A DNA stretch of 64,000 bases, taken from Streptomyces sp. ICC1. Its GTDB lineage: Bacteria; Actinomycetota; Actinomycetes; Streptomycetales; Streptomycetaceae. The number at the start of each line of letters is the position of its first letter. The first letter of the stretch is position 1. Location of the stretch: positions 6,785,227-6,849,226 of the forward strand of contig NZ_CP030287.1 in NCBI RefSeq assembly GCF_003287935.1. The letters are read 5' to 3'. The notes under the pieces are model-generated. The model saw only the letters and a list, made by a program, of their open reading frames with translations, was not told the origin of the DNA and did no database searches. The translations under genes and the position numbers were made by a program. Below, one piece after another: positions 24,252-32,040 of the stretch.

Positions 24252-25576
24252 ATTTCGATCCGGGCACCGCGGCCGACCGGGCCACGGCGGCCATCCTCCA
24301 CGACACCCTGCACGGCACGGCGCGGGGCGTGGTCGTCGACTCCCCACCCGGGGCCGGCAAGTCCACGCTGGTGGTGCGCGCGGCGCGCGAGCTGGCGGCG
24401 GCCGGGCGCCGGCTGATGGTGGTCGCGCAGACGAACGCGCAGGTCGACGACCTGGTGCTGCGGCTGCACGGGAAGGATCCGGAGCTGAAGGTCGGCCGGC
24501 TGCACAGCAGCGACGCGGACGCCTACGATCCGGCCCTGCGCGAGCTGGAGTCGGTGGTCCTCTCGGCGAAGCCCGCGGACCTCGCCGAGCTGCCGGTCAC
24601 CATCTCCACGGCGGCCAAGTGGGCGTGGGTCAAGGACGTGGAGCCCTGGGAGCACGCCATCGTGGACGAGGCGTACCAGATGCGCTCGGACGCGCTGCTG
24701 GCGGTGGCCGGGCTGTTCGACCGGGCGCTGTTCGTCGGCGACCCGGGCCAGTTGGACCCCTTCAGCGTGGTCGGCGCCGACCAGTGGGCGGGGCTGTCCT
24801 ACGACCCCTCCGCCTCGGCGGTCAGCACCCTGCTCGCCCACAACCCGACCCTGCCGCAGCACCGGCTGCCGGTGTCGTGGCGGCTGCCGGCCTCGGCCGC
24901 GCCGCTGGTCTCCCGCGCCTTCTACCCGTACACGCCGTTCCGCAGCGGTACGGGTCCCGGCGAGCGGCGGATGTCCTACGGGGTCGCGGGCGACGGCTCG
25001 GGCCCCGACCGGGTGCTGGACGAGGCCGCGGAGTCGGGCTGGGGGCTGCTGGAGCTGCCGGCCCGGCACACGCCCCGGACGGACCCGGAGGCGGTGCGGG
25101 CGGTGGCGACGGTGGTCCGCCGGGCGCTGGACCGGGGCGCGGTGACGGTGGACGAGCGGCCCGGCGGCCCGTCCCCGCTGACGGCGGACCGGATCGCCGT
25201 GGGCACCGCCCACCGCGACCAGGCCTCGGCGGTCCGCGCGGCGCTGGCCGCGCTCGGGGTCACCGGGGTCACCGTGGACACGGCGAACCGGCTCCAGGGC
25301 CGCGAGTACGACCTCACGGTGGTCCTCCACCCCCTGTCGGGCCGCCCGGACGCGACCGCCTTCCACCTGGAGACGGGCCGGCTGTGCGTCCTGGCCTCGC
25401 GGCACCGGCACGCCTGCGTGGTGGTGGCCCGGGCGGGGATAGCGGAGCTGCTGGACGACCACCCGTCGACGGAACCGGTCCAGCTGGGCGTGACGGTGAA
25501 GTTCCCCGACGGCTGGGAGGCGATGATGTCAACGTGGGACTTCTGGTCCAACCACCGCGTCTCGTGGCGGCCATAG
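24248..25576 (+). CDS. SF1 (UPF1/Dna2-like) helicase or AAA ATPase
   Basis: A 442-residue protein starting at GTG within GTGA. Motif I PPGAGKST (about residues 33-40), motif Ia VVAQTNAQVDDLV, motif II IVDEAYQM (DEA), motif III LFVGDPGQLDP, motif IV-like RIAVGTAHRDQ, motif V/VI region TVDTANRLQGREYDLTVV and ASRHRHACVVV are all present, the pattern of SF1B helicases of the AAA_12/UPF1 group. Together with the Cas4-like nuclease it recalls helicase-nuclease machines in repair or defence. A hairpin covers its stop codon. Confidence 0.85.
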   Translation: MNFDPGTAADRATAAILHDTLHGTARGVVVDSPPGAGKSTLVVRAARELAAAGRRLMVVAQTNAQVDDLVLRLHGKDPELKVGRLHSSDADAYDPALRELESVVLSAKPADLAELPVTISTAAKWAWVKDVEPWEHAIVDEAYQMRSDALLAVAGLFDRALFVGDPGQLDPFSVVGADQWAGLSYDPSASAVSTLLAHNPTLPQHRLPVSWRLPASAAPLVSRAFYPYTPFRSGTGPGERRMSYGVAGDGSGPDRVLDEAAESGWGLLELPARHTPRTDPEAVRAVATVVRRALDRGAVTVDERPGGPSPLTADRIAVGTAHRDQASAVRAALAALGVTGVTVDTANRLQGREYDLTVVLHPLSGRPDATAFHLETGRLCVLASRHRHACVVVARAGIAELLDDHPSTEPVQLGVTVKFPDGWEAMMSTWDFWSNHRVSWRP

Positions 25577-25584
25577 GCCGCCAC
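25564..25584 (+). terminator. Hairpin overlapping the helicase stop codon
   Basis: GTGGCGGCC, ATA loop, GGCCGCCAC: a perfect nine-base stem. It lies next to the IS left terminal sequence at 25592. Confidence 0.6.
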
Positions 25585-25601
25585 CAGCCTAAGAGGGTGT
25601 C

Positions 25602-26284
25602 TCACGTGGCAAGTTTCGCGAGCTTCTTGTAGCAGGTCAGGGCAGCAGCCAGGCCGAGGAAGGCGAGGAAGTTTGAGCCCTTTCGTTCGTACTGGACGGT
25701 CAAGCGGCGGTAGCCGAAGAGCCAAGCGATCGACATCTTCCAGCGGTACCGGCCGAGGCGTTCGCCGGAGTCGACGCCTGGCCGCGCGATGCGCGCGACC
25801 TTGAGGGCGAGACTGTCGTGCATGTTCGCGCCGGACACGGCGACGGTGAGTGGGACGCCCTGGGCATCGGACAGCACGTGCAGCTTGCTGCCCTTCTTGC
25901 CGCGATCGACCGGGTTCGGCCCCGTCAGCGATCCCCTCTTTTGGCGCGAACAGGGGCCGCATCGACGATCGCCGAGGTCCAGTCCACCTTGCCCCGGGCC
26001 CCGAGTTCGTCCAGCACCGCCCGGTGGAGCCGACGCCATGGGCCGGCCTCGGTCCATACCGTGAAGCGCCGATGCGCGGTGGCGGAGGACGTGTCGAACG
26101 TCGGCGGCAGATGCCGCCAGGCACAGCCGCTGGTCAGCACGTAGACCACTGCCGTGAACACGGCCCGTTCGTCACACGGAGCGGTCCCACCACCTTGCGG
26201 TCGAGCGGCGAACGACGGCAATAACGGGGCAACCAGCTCTCAGAGCTCATCAGGAACCAGACGCTTCGACAGATCAGCACTCAC
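25602..26284 (-). pseudogene. IS5-family transposase, broken
   Basis: The reading starts VSADLSKRLVPDEL at GTG 26284, then meets a TGA at 26242-26240 where family members have Trp, and resumes ELVAPLLPSFAARPQGGGTAPCDERAVFTAVVYVLTSGCAWRHLPP. It continues to SAIVDAAPVRAKRG and then shifts frame at an A-rich stretch (CCAAAAGAGG) into GSLTGPNPVDRGKKGSKLHVLSD and on to the C-terminus CYKKLAKLAT. The DDE core is present. A frameshift between the two parts is normal for this group (programmed slippage), but the TGA near the start is a real lesion unless an internal start is used. Confidence 0.8.
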
Positions 26285-26332
26285 GACCGGCATCATGCCG
26301 TTCGAACATCACGTCATGTCGTGGAACAGCCC

Positions 26333-26917
26333 CTACGCGGTGGTTGGTGTGGCCATCCTGGCGGCTTGCTCGATCTTCGCGAAGGAGGCTGCGCGGGCTT
26401 CCTTGTCGATCGGCTGCTCGTGTTCGGCGCGCATCCCGGTCCGGCCGTCTACGCCCTCGCGCAGGATGTCGGCGTGCCCGGCATGCCGGATGGTCTCGCC
26501 GAGGACATGGACCATGATGGCGAACAGGTTCGTGTCGGCATAAGGCTCCGGCCACCAGGGCACGTGGCCGGGGGCGTCGAGGGCAAGCTCGTTGATTGTC
26601 GCGTCCGAGTGTTCCCACGTGCGCCGGTAGAACCCGACGATCTGACCACGCGTCTCGTTCTCGGCCGCCCATAGATCGCTGCCGTCGGAGTCCTGCCACC
26701 GGCAAAGCGGCTCCGGAGAAGGGCGGTCGAAGACCTCGCCGAAGTACCTGGCCTCGACCGTGGCCACGTGTTTGACCAGGCCGAGGAGGTTGGTCCCGGT
26801 CGCCGTCAGAGGCCGGCGCGCGTCGTATTCGGACAAGCCGTCGAGCTTCCAGAGCAGCGCCTCACGGTCCCGCCGCAGTCTCTTGTGCAGGTTGTCTTTC
26901 GCGAAATCATCGATCAT
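26333..26917 (-). CDS. DinB/DUF664-family protein
   Basis: A 194-residue four-helix protein (MIDDFAKDNLHKRLRRDREALLWKLDGLSEYDARRPL, GTNLLGLVKHVATVEARYFGEVF, NLFAIMVHVLGETIRHAGHADILRE). The His residues in LVKHVATVE and ETIRHAGHADI are the usual metal-binding positions of DinB-fold thiol-dependent enzymes. ATG 26917 matches the usual start; 26935 is in frame. It is enclosed by IS terminal repeats and may be a passenger gene. Function unknown, possibly thiol transfer or detoxification. Confidence 0.8.
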   Translation of the reverse strand: MIDDFAKDNLHKRLRRDREALLWKLDGLSEYDARRPLTATGTNLLGLVKHVATVEARYFGEVFDRPSPEPLCRWQDSDGSDLWAAENETRGQIVGFYRRTWEHSDATINELALDAPGHVPWWPEPYADTNLFAIMVHVLGETIRHAGHADILREGVDGRTGMRAEHEQPIDKEARAASFAKIEQAARMATPTTA

Positions 26918-27091
26918 GCGGCACGAGCCTGCCATGGGCTGCTCATGGTCTCAAGATCCCGTACGTGGTCCGCAACAACCGGCGGAGCCGTGGTCAGCTA
27001 TGGTCACCGCCCCGACCTGCTGCAAGGAGCTCGGAGCCTATCCACGTGAGACATCCTCTCAAGGCCCCCGGTGGAAAGGGGGGCCGCGGTC

Positions 27092-28753
27092 TCACTCAGG
27101 AGAGGCTGGACCTCGATTGGTCGATTCTGTCTCCAGGACCTCCTGGAAGATTTTCAAGGCTTCAAGGCTCCATGCCTCTTCGTCGCTCGGCTCAACAGAT
27201 TCAGCCAAGGCATCACTCGCCCTCTCGGCGACGTCATTCGGCGTGATGATGCAGATGGCCATGTGCCGCGCGTTCGCCCTGGGTCGGCTCCGAATGAAGA
27301 GCCGAATGCCAGCCTGGCGAAGGAAAGGCCCCTGCTCCTTCCAGCCGTTCATTTCGGACCACCTCTCGGCGTACGTCTGGCCGGTCCCAACAACCTCCCA
27401 CCGACCTGGAACGAACGGCTCAGCCATCAGTTCCTCAAGGTTGGCCGCATGCCGCTCCATCGCACCGGTCAGGGAGGCCACCACTACAGGAGATGCGGCC
27501 AAGGCGATCGATTGCGACAGATTGCCGATGGCACGCTCAAGTTCCTTGATTTGCTTCCTGTTGTCCCTACCCGGTACGTACTGACGCTGGGTGATTTCTT
27601 CGCCACCCAGCTTGCCGAGGACCGCGCGCTCCGCCGCTGCGTACACCTGGTCCTGAGGCCAGGAGACAGAGAAATCGCACGCCTTGCCGTTGGACCAGGA
27701 AGAGCAGCGGAAGTACTTGTGGTGCCGGATCTCTCCCGTGCTCAGCTTCCCGATCGAGCTGTTCTCGTACATCTTCCTGCCGCACGGACAGTAGAGCAGT
27801 CCCGTCATGGGAGACGCGTTGGACTTGATTCCGGCACGATGTCGACCTAGCGCGGATACCGCCGCCTGCAACTTGGCGAATTCCCCATCGCTGAGGACGG
27901 GATCAGCCCATCGAACAGGAACTCCATCGCGAAGGAGCGGCTCGCCTCCATGCATGGCGATCCCCCTGAGGATCGGTTTCTTCAGCATCTTCCCCAGGGT
28001 GGACGTGGTCCACCTGGTCCCCTTGACAGCCGTCTTGACCCCGGCCTTCCTCTCGCCCCCGTTGACGCTCCGCTGGTAGTCCTGCGACGTGAGGACACCA
28101 CGCTCATTCCAGTCCTGACACAGGCGGCTCATGGACCACCCCTGCTCCGCGATTCGCTCGTACGCCTCACGGATCATGGGGCCCGTCACCGGGTCGATGA
28201 GCAGTTTGTAGCGCTGCCGGCCCTGATGTTCCGCGAGGACCGGCCGATAGCCAAAGGGCCAAGTCCCACCACCCCAAAGACATTCATCGCGGTAGTACTG
28301 AGTCTGATTCCGGCGCTGTTGCACGATGGCTTCGCGGTACTCCTGCGCCTGTGTCGCCTTGATGTAAGCGATCATCCGGCCATTGCCAGGAGTGATGTCC
28401 AAGGCCGGGTCATCAAGGCAGATGACGTCCTTGCCGTCTTGGTAGCACCTGTCGGCGAACATCTCCCAGTGCGTCTGGTTCCGAGTGATGCGGTCCAGGG
28501 AGGTGACCATGATCGCGTCCCACCGGTACCAGAGCGGCTCACGCATCCACCTACCGAGGCCAGGCCGCTCGTCAGGGCGGACTGCCCCCGAGATGAACGA
28601 GTCCTCTACGTCCCCCACCACATCGAACCGGCCCTCAGCGGCTGCGCCGTCCAAGGCCTCGACCTGACGCGCCAAAGCAGAGCTGTCCTCGGAATTCCGA
28701 CTGATGCGACGCATCTTCAGGACACGAGTACCCGGTGACGGCCTGTACGGCAT
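27092..28753 (-). CDS. Large serine recombinase (integrase)
   Basis: A 553-residue protein from ATG 28753 with GGGGGAG upstream. The catalytic domain (residues 1-150) has RRISRNSEDSSALARQ with candidate nucleophile Ser18, and TSLDRITRN. A recombinase domain follows (WGGGTWPFGYRPVL, PMIREAYERIAEQGWSMSRL), then a zinc-ribbon domain with four Cys (LYCPCG...FRCSSWSNGKACDF) and a C-terminal coiled coil. This is the phiC31/phiBT1-like integrase group that inserts phages or elements at specific att sites. No other phage genes lie near, so the element is a remnant. Less GC-rich than the core genes. Confidence 0.9.
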   Translation of the reverse strand: MPYRPSPGTRVLKMRRISRNSEDSSALARQVEALDGAAAEGRFDVVGDVEDSFISGAVRPDERPGLGRWMREPLWYRWDAIMVTSLDRITRNQTHWEMFADRCYQDGKDVICLDDPALDITPGNGRMIAYIKATQAQEYREAIVQQRRNQTQYYRDECLWGGGTWPFGYRPVLAEHQGRQRYKLLIDPVTGPMIREAYERIAEQGWSMSRLCQDWNERGVLTSQDYQRSVNGGERKAGVKTAVKGTRWTTSTLGKMLKKPILRGIAMHGGEPLLRDGVPVRWADPVLSDGEFAKLQAAVSALGRHRAGIKSNASPMTGLLYCPCGRKMYENSSIGKLSTGEIRHHKYFRCSSWSNGKACDFSVSWPQDQVYAAAERAVLGKLGGEEITQRQYVPGRDNRKQIKELERAIGNLSQSIALAASPVVVASLTGAMERHAANLEELMAEPFVPGRWEVVGTGQTYAERWSEMNGWKEQGPFLRQAGIRLFIRSRPRANARHMAICIITPNDVAERASDALAESVEPSDEEAWSLEALKIFQEVLETESTNRGPASPE

Positions 28754-28874
28754 CTCACTCCCCCCACACAGTCCCCTATCGATGAAACTCCATGGTGATC
28801 CTGTTTTCTGAGGGCAGGAAGCCAATCATTCGAAACCTCACCCGTTCGAGTACCAGGTGAGCCGGAATCCCTGA
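28754..28874. other. Boundary of integrated element; possible attachment-site region
   Basis: The DNA changes from moderate GC to the strong coding bias of the native fragment at 28875. A CTCACC...GGTGAG inverted pair and GTTCGAG lie at about 28838-28862. The attachment core should lie here if the integrase element inserted in this gene, but no direct repeat was found at the other end. Confidence 0.3.
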
Positions 28875-29063
28875 GTCGGCGGGTCAGCGGGATGTGCGCT
28901 CGACGCCGAGGCGGGTGCGGACGCCGGGGCCTCGGCGGACGTCCCCGGGATCAGCGGGCTGGTCATGGCTGACGGGTTCCGGGCCCCCGCGGGACTCGCG
29001 GACGAGCCGGCGGCGGTACTGGACGAGCTCGCCGCCCCGGCGAAGGCGGCGGTCAGTGCGTGA
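28875..29063 (+). pseudogene. C-terminal fragment of a gene truncated next to the integrase
   Basis: Strongly biased codons (nearly all third positions G or C) encode ALDAEAGADAGASADVPGISG and a C-terminus ELAAPAKAAVSA before TGA 29061. The frame stops at TGA 28872 on the left. The 5' part of the gene is missing. It looks like the tail of a native gene cut by the mobile-element insertion or an associated deletion. Family not recognised. It overlaps the end of the M20 gene by 11 bases. Confidence 0.5.
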
Positions 29064-30321
29064 CGAGCGTCCCCGCCAAGTGGTCGTACGCGGCGTGCGC
29101 GTGCAGCCGTACGCCCGTGGCCAGCGTGGCGTCGTCGGCGTAGAAGGCGGGGTGGTGGTTGCCCACCAGGCCCCGGCCGCCGGGGACGGCGACCGGTTCG
29201 CCGCTCGCCGGGTCCAGGGCGGTGTCCTGGACGCCGAGCATCACGTACAGCCCGCCGAAGCGGGTGATGAGCTCGGAGACGTCGTCGTAGCCGAGCGTGC
29301 CGCCGACCTCCACCACCCGGTCCGCGCCCGCGACCCGGCGCAGGGTGGGCAGCGCGGCCTCGACCCAGGCCGGGTCGTTGCGCACGGCGGGCACGTCCTG
29401 GAGCAGTTCGACGGTCGCCGAGGCCCCGTACGCCAGCGCGGTGTGCTCGGCCAGCACCGTCAGCCGGCGCTTGACCTCGGGCATGTCCCGCTCCTCGGCG
29501 CAGCGGATCGTGCCCCACAGGGTGACCGTCTCGCCGATGACGTTGTACCGGCCGACGTCCTCGATGTGGCCGATGGAGACGGTGACCGGGGAGAACGCCG
29601 GGACCTGCCGGTAGAGCTGGCCGATCCCGGTCAGCAGCGCCCCGGCGGCGGGCATCGGGTCGACGCCCTGCCAGGGGGAGGAGGCGTGCGACTGGCGGCC
29701 GGTGACGGTGACGCGGACCAGGCAGGAGGCGCCGTACATCGGGCCGGACCGGTAGCCCACCCAGCCCTTGGGGTGCGGGGTGACGTGCATGCCGAAGGCC
29801 ATGGTGGGGACGGGGTCGGCGAAGGCCCCCTCGGCCACCATCAGGCGCGCCCCGCCGTCCTCGCCGACCGGCGGCCCCTCCTCGGCGGGCTGGAACACGA
29901 ACAGCACGGTGCCGGGCAGCCGTTCGCGCACCCGTACGTCGGCCAGTGCGCGCGCGGCTCCGAGGAGCATCGCGGTGTGGCAGTCGTGGCCGCAGGCGTG
30001 CGAGGCCGGGCCGGCGGCGGCGAACTCCGCGCCGCAGCGGTCCGGGACGGGCAGGGCGTCCATGTCGGCCCGCAGCGCGGCCACCCGCCCGCCGGGCCGG
30101 CCGCCGCGCAGCACCCCGACCACGCCGTGCCCGGCGATGCCGGTGCGGACCTCGTCGAGTCCGAAAGAAGTGAGCTCCCGCGCGACGAGCCGCGCGGTGG
30201 CTGCCTCGCGGTTCGGCAGCTCGGGATGGCGGTGCAGGTGCCGGCGCCAGCCGATCACCTGCTCGACTCCCTCGTCGCAGAGCCGGTCCAGTTCCTCGTG
30301 CACACCATCGGCCATACGCAT
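29053..30321 (-). CDS. M20-family amidohydrolase (M20D)
   Basis: A 422-residue metal-dependent hydrolase. Metal ligands are in ALRADMDALPV (Asp), ASHACGHDCHTAMLLGAA (Cys/His), VFQPAEEGPPV (Glu-Glu) and GNHHPAFYAD near the C-terminus. The inserted dimerisation domain contains GRQSHASSPWQGVDPM. Members remove acyl groups from amino-acid or related amides. Substrate not determinable. Start ATG 30321, or 30315. It is divergent from the gene at 30446. Confidence 0.9.
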   Translation of the reverse strand: MRMADGVHEELDRLCDEGVEQVIGWRRHLHRHPELPNREAATARLVARELTSFGLDEVRTGIAGHGVVGVLRGGRPGGRVAALRADMDALPVPDRCGAEFAAAGPASHACGHDCHTAMLLGAARALADVRVRERLPGTVLFVFQPAEEGPPVGEDGGARLMVAEGAFADPVPTMAFGMHVTPHPKGWVGYRSGPMYGASCLVRVTVTGRQSHASSPWQGVDPMPAAGALLTGIGQLYRQVPAFSPVTVSIGHIEDVGRYNVIGETVTLWGTIRCAEERDMPEVKRRLTVLAEHTALAYGASATVELLQDVPAVRNDPAWVEAALPTLRRVAGADRVVEVGGTLGYDDVSELITRFGGLYVMLGVQDTALDPASGEPVAVPGGRGLVGNHHPAFYADDATLATGVRLHAHAAYDHLAGTLVTH

Positions 30322-30445
30322 GTTCTAGCCGATGCGACCCCGTGCGCGGGCCCTCTCGGGCCATCTTGCGCGACGTTGGACAATGGACGGTGGCCCGGAA
30401 GCTTTTCGGCCCAGCGCCTTTCCCACGTGCAGCAGGAGGACACGC

Positions 30446-30793
30446 ATGGCAGAGCCCGAGCGGACCGAGCGCAGGCTGCGGCCCGCGCAGCTGCTCTTCG
30501 AGCCGTCGGAGACCGTCACGGACCCGGAGCACTTCTTCGACCTCGAATCGATCGACGACCCGCGGGAGCTGCTGGTCCGGGCCACCGAGCTGACGCTGGC
30601 CTTCCGGGCGGCGCAGGAGCGGGCGGTGGAGTTCCAGGCGGTGGCGGCGGCCCAGCTGGCGGATCCGCGGCGGTTCGACCGGCTGTCCGCGCGGACCATC
30701 GCCGAGCAGGCGGAGTGGACCGAGGACTACGCGCACAAGATGATCGAGTTCGGCGAGTCCCTGCTCCGCGGGACCGCGCCCGAGGGCCCCTGA
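30446..30793 (+). CDS. Conserved small helical protein
   Basis: A 115-residue soluble acidic protein from ATG 30446 with a strong GCAGGAGGA ribosome site. Predicted helical (RELLVRATELTLAFRAAQERAVEFQAVAAAQLA, TIAEQAEWTEDYAHKMIEFGESLL). It appears to be a conserved Streptomyces protein of unknown role, but no family name is certain. Confidence 0.75.
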   Translation: MAEPERTERRLRPAQLLFEPSETVTDPEHFFDLESIDDPRELLVRATELTLAFRAAQERAVEFQAVAAAQLADPRRFDRLSARTIAEQAEWTEDYAHKMIEFGESLLRGTAPEGP

Positions 30794-31003
30794 GCCGGGC
30801 GGGGCCAGGGCCGGCGGCTAGGGCCCGGCGGCCGAGCGCCCGGCGCCCGGGCCCCGGCGGCAGCCGCCGCGGGGCCGGCCCGGCGCCGGGTGGGTCCGAC
30901 CACTGGCATATGCGGGACGCAACATACCCCAGGAGCACCCGGCGCGTCCCGGTTTCCCGTAACTCCCGGGGACCGGTCCGCTACAGCGGGTAGACCTTGT
31001 CAT

Positions 31004-31375
31004 ATGACGATCCTGACCGGCTGCCCCGCCCTCGACGTGCGGACGAGCGCCCCCGCGACCCATGTCACCCCGGCGGGCGCCGCCTGGCTCGCCTCGGCGT
31101 CCGCCCACCCCCAGGGCACGCTGGCCGCCTGGCAGGCCCGGCCCACCGCGCCCGCCGTCCTGCCCTGCGGGACCGCCTTCGACGTGGTCAACGTCCCCGT
31201 CGTCCTCGGGCGCCGGATGCTGGACCTGCTCTGGGCCGAGGGCCCCGGGTCCGGACCGGCCGCCGTGCACCGCGGCCGGATGCTGCTGTTCGCCGCCCCC
31301 GGCGCCGCCCACCGGCTCCCGGCCCTCCTCGCCTGGGAGGAGGGGGGCCCGGCGGCCCCCGGTCCCCTCTACCCA
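31004..31375 (+). pseudogene. Bifunctional DNA primase/polymerase-like N-terminal fragment
   Basis: From ATG 31004 the frame gives GAAWLASASAHPQGTLAAWQ, TAFDVVNVPVVLGRRMLDLLWAEGPGSGP and RMLLFAAPGAAHRLPALLAWEE, a pattern I associate with the prim-pol-like proteins (bifunctional DNA primase/polymerase family) of streptomycetes. The family resemblance stops at about 31375, at the adapter-like sequence, so the fragment is about 124 residues. The continuing open frame is not family-like. It may be whole in the real genome. Confidence 0.55.
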
Positions 31376-31388
31376 TCTGACGCTGCCG
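31374..31388. other. Nextera-adapter-like sequence (reverse orientation; possible assembly junction)
   Basis: CATCTGACGCTGCCG is an exact 15-base match to the reverse complement of the published read-1 transposase adapter, preceded by CCTCTACC which resembles the mosaic end with a three-base deletion. Confidence 0.6.
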
Positions 31389-31648
31389 CAGGTCTCCTCC
31401 TTGCGGCGACTCCGCGTCGTGGGCGCGAATCCGAGGCGGATCGAATTGTCACAGAGGTCCGCAGTCGGACTGTCGAGGCTCGGTCCACTCAATCGGCCCT
31501 GAGCACCAAAAGGTTGCCAAATTATCCAAATCCACAACCCATAGGTACACTTTGTCCTGAATTTCCACTTACGCCCTATCGCCGCGTCAGGCGGTTTTCA
31601 CGGCACCGGACTTGGCCACAAAACACCTTTCACAGAAAGGGAGTTGCC

Positions 31649-31711
31649 ATGCAGGTGAAGCCAACTGGAGCGACACCCAGCCTCCCTCTCTTCACAGAAG
31701 TGAAGTCATGA
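31649..31711 (+). CDS. 20-residue peptide with strong ribosome site
   Basis: ATG 31649 is preceded by AAAGGGAG at seven bases and encodes MQVKPTGATPSLPLFTEVKS. The stop overlaps the next ATG as ATGA. It could be a RiPP-like precursor, an attenuator or a translational leader; no homology can be claimed. Confidence 0.35.
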   Translation: MQVKPTGATPSLPLFTEVKS

Positions 31712-31785
31712 TCTACTGTCTATCTGCGACAGACGGACTGATGGGGGGGCCTCTCAGCGTCCGTCTATTCATCGCGGGATATTGA
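31708..31785 (+). CDS. 25-residue peptide, coupled to the preceding one
   Basis: Starts in the ATGA overlap and reads MIYCLSATDGLMGGPLSV then RLFIAGY before TGA. It may be the remnant N-terminus of a larger protein or a short coupled peptide. No match claimed. Confidence 0.25.
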   Translation: MIYCLSATDGLMGGPLSVRLFIAGY

Positions 31786-32040
31786 GACCAGTCCAGAATG
31801 CAATTTCGCCACGTCTAGCCTACCCGCATATCTCCTGGATCCTGCGGACCTATTCAGGCTAGCTGGCCATAGCGGGATACCAGGGACTTGCGAACCAGTC
31901 CTTCCCTCCCGCGCTGCGCGGAGAAAAAATTTCCTCTCCGTGGCAGCCAGCAGCATGCAATCAATGTTCGACCGCTGCGGCGGAATGCTGAATCGGTGTG
32001 GGGGCTGGGGAGGCCTCTGCGCCAAAGAAGATGGGGAAAT

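Larger units (their letters stand above)
25592..27059. mobile_element. IS5-family relic with DinB-like passenger gene
   Basis: Terminal inverted repeats AGAGGGTGTCTCACGTGG (25592-25609) and CCACGTGAGACATCCTCT (27042-27059) match at 17 of 18 positions. Similarity continues inward for about 33 more bases, and on the left this includes the 3' codons of the transposase, so the right end may be the 3' remnant of a second, inverted copy. Between the ends are a broken transposase (25602-26284) and a DinB-like gene (26333-26917). No terminal repeat was found between these two genes. Confidence 0.6.
31389..32040. other. Lower-GC leader region of the LamG/RHS operon
   Basis: About 650 bases of lower GC, with AT-rich stretches (AATTATCCAAATCC near 31520, GAAAAAATTTCC near 31922). 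It holds a short open frame ending at 31502 (RRLRVVGANPRRIELSQ), the two tiny ORFs at 31649-31785, and the ribosome site for the LamG gene. Promoter elements could not be fixed. Confidence 0.45.

Noticed and set aside
25925..26057. Two transposase frames as two separate genes
   Set aside because: They join in sequence across one A-rich slip site, as is normal for this IS group. Treated as one broken transposase.
28838..28862. GTTCGAG with CTCACC/GGTGAG as a possible tRNA end used for integration
   Set aside because: No acceptor stem, anticodon arm or CCA could be assembled; kept only as a boundary region.
28838..30736. A 632-residue minus-strand frame over the M20 gene and beyond
   Set aside because: It passes through the M20 gene in another phase. 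The 422-residue M20 frame has all metal ligands.
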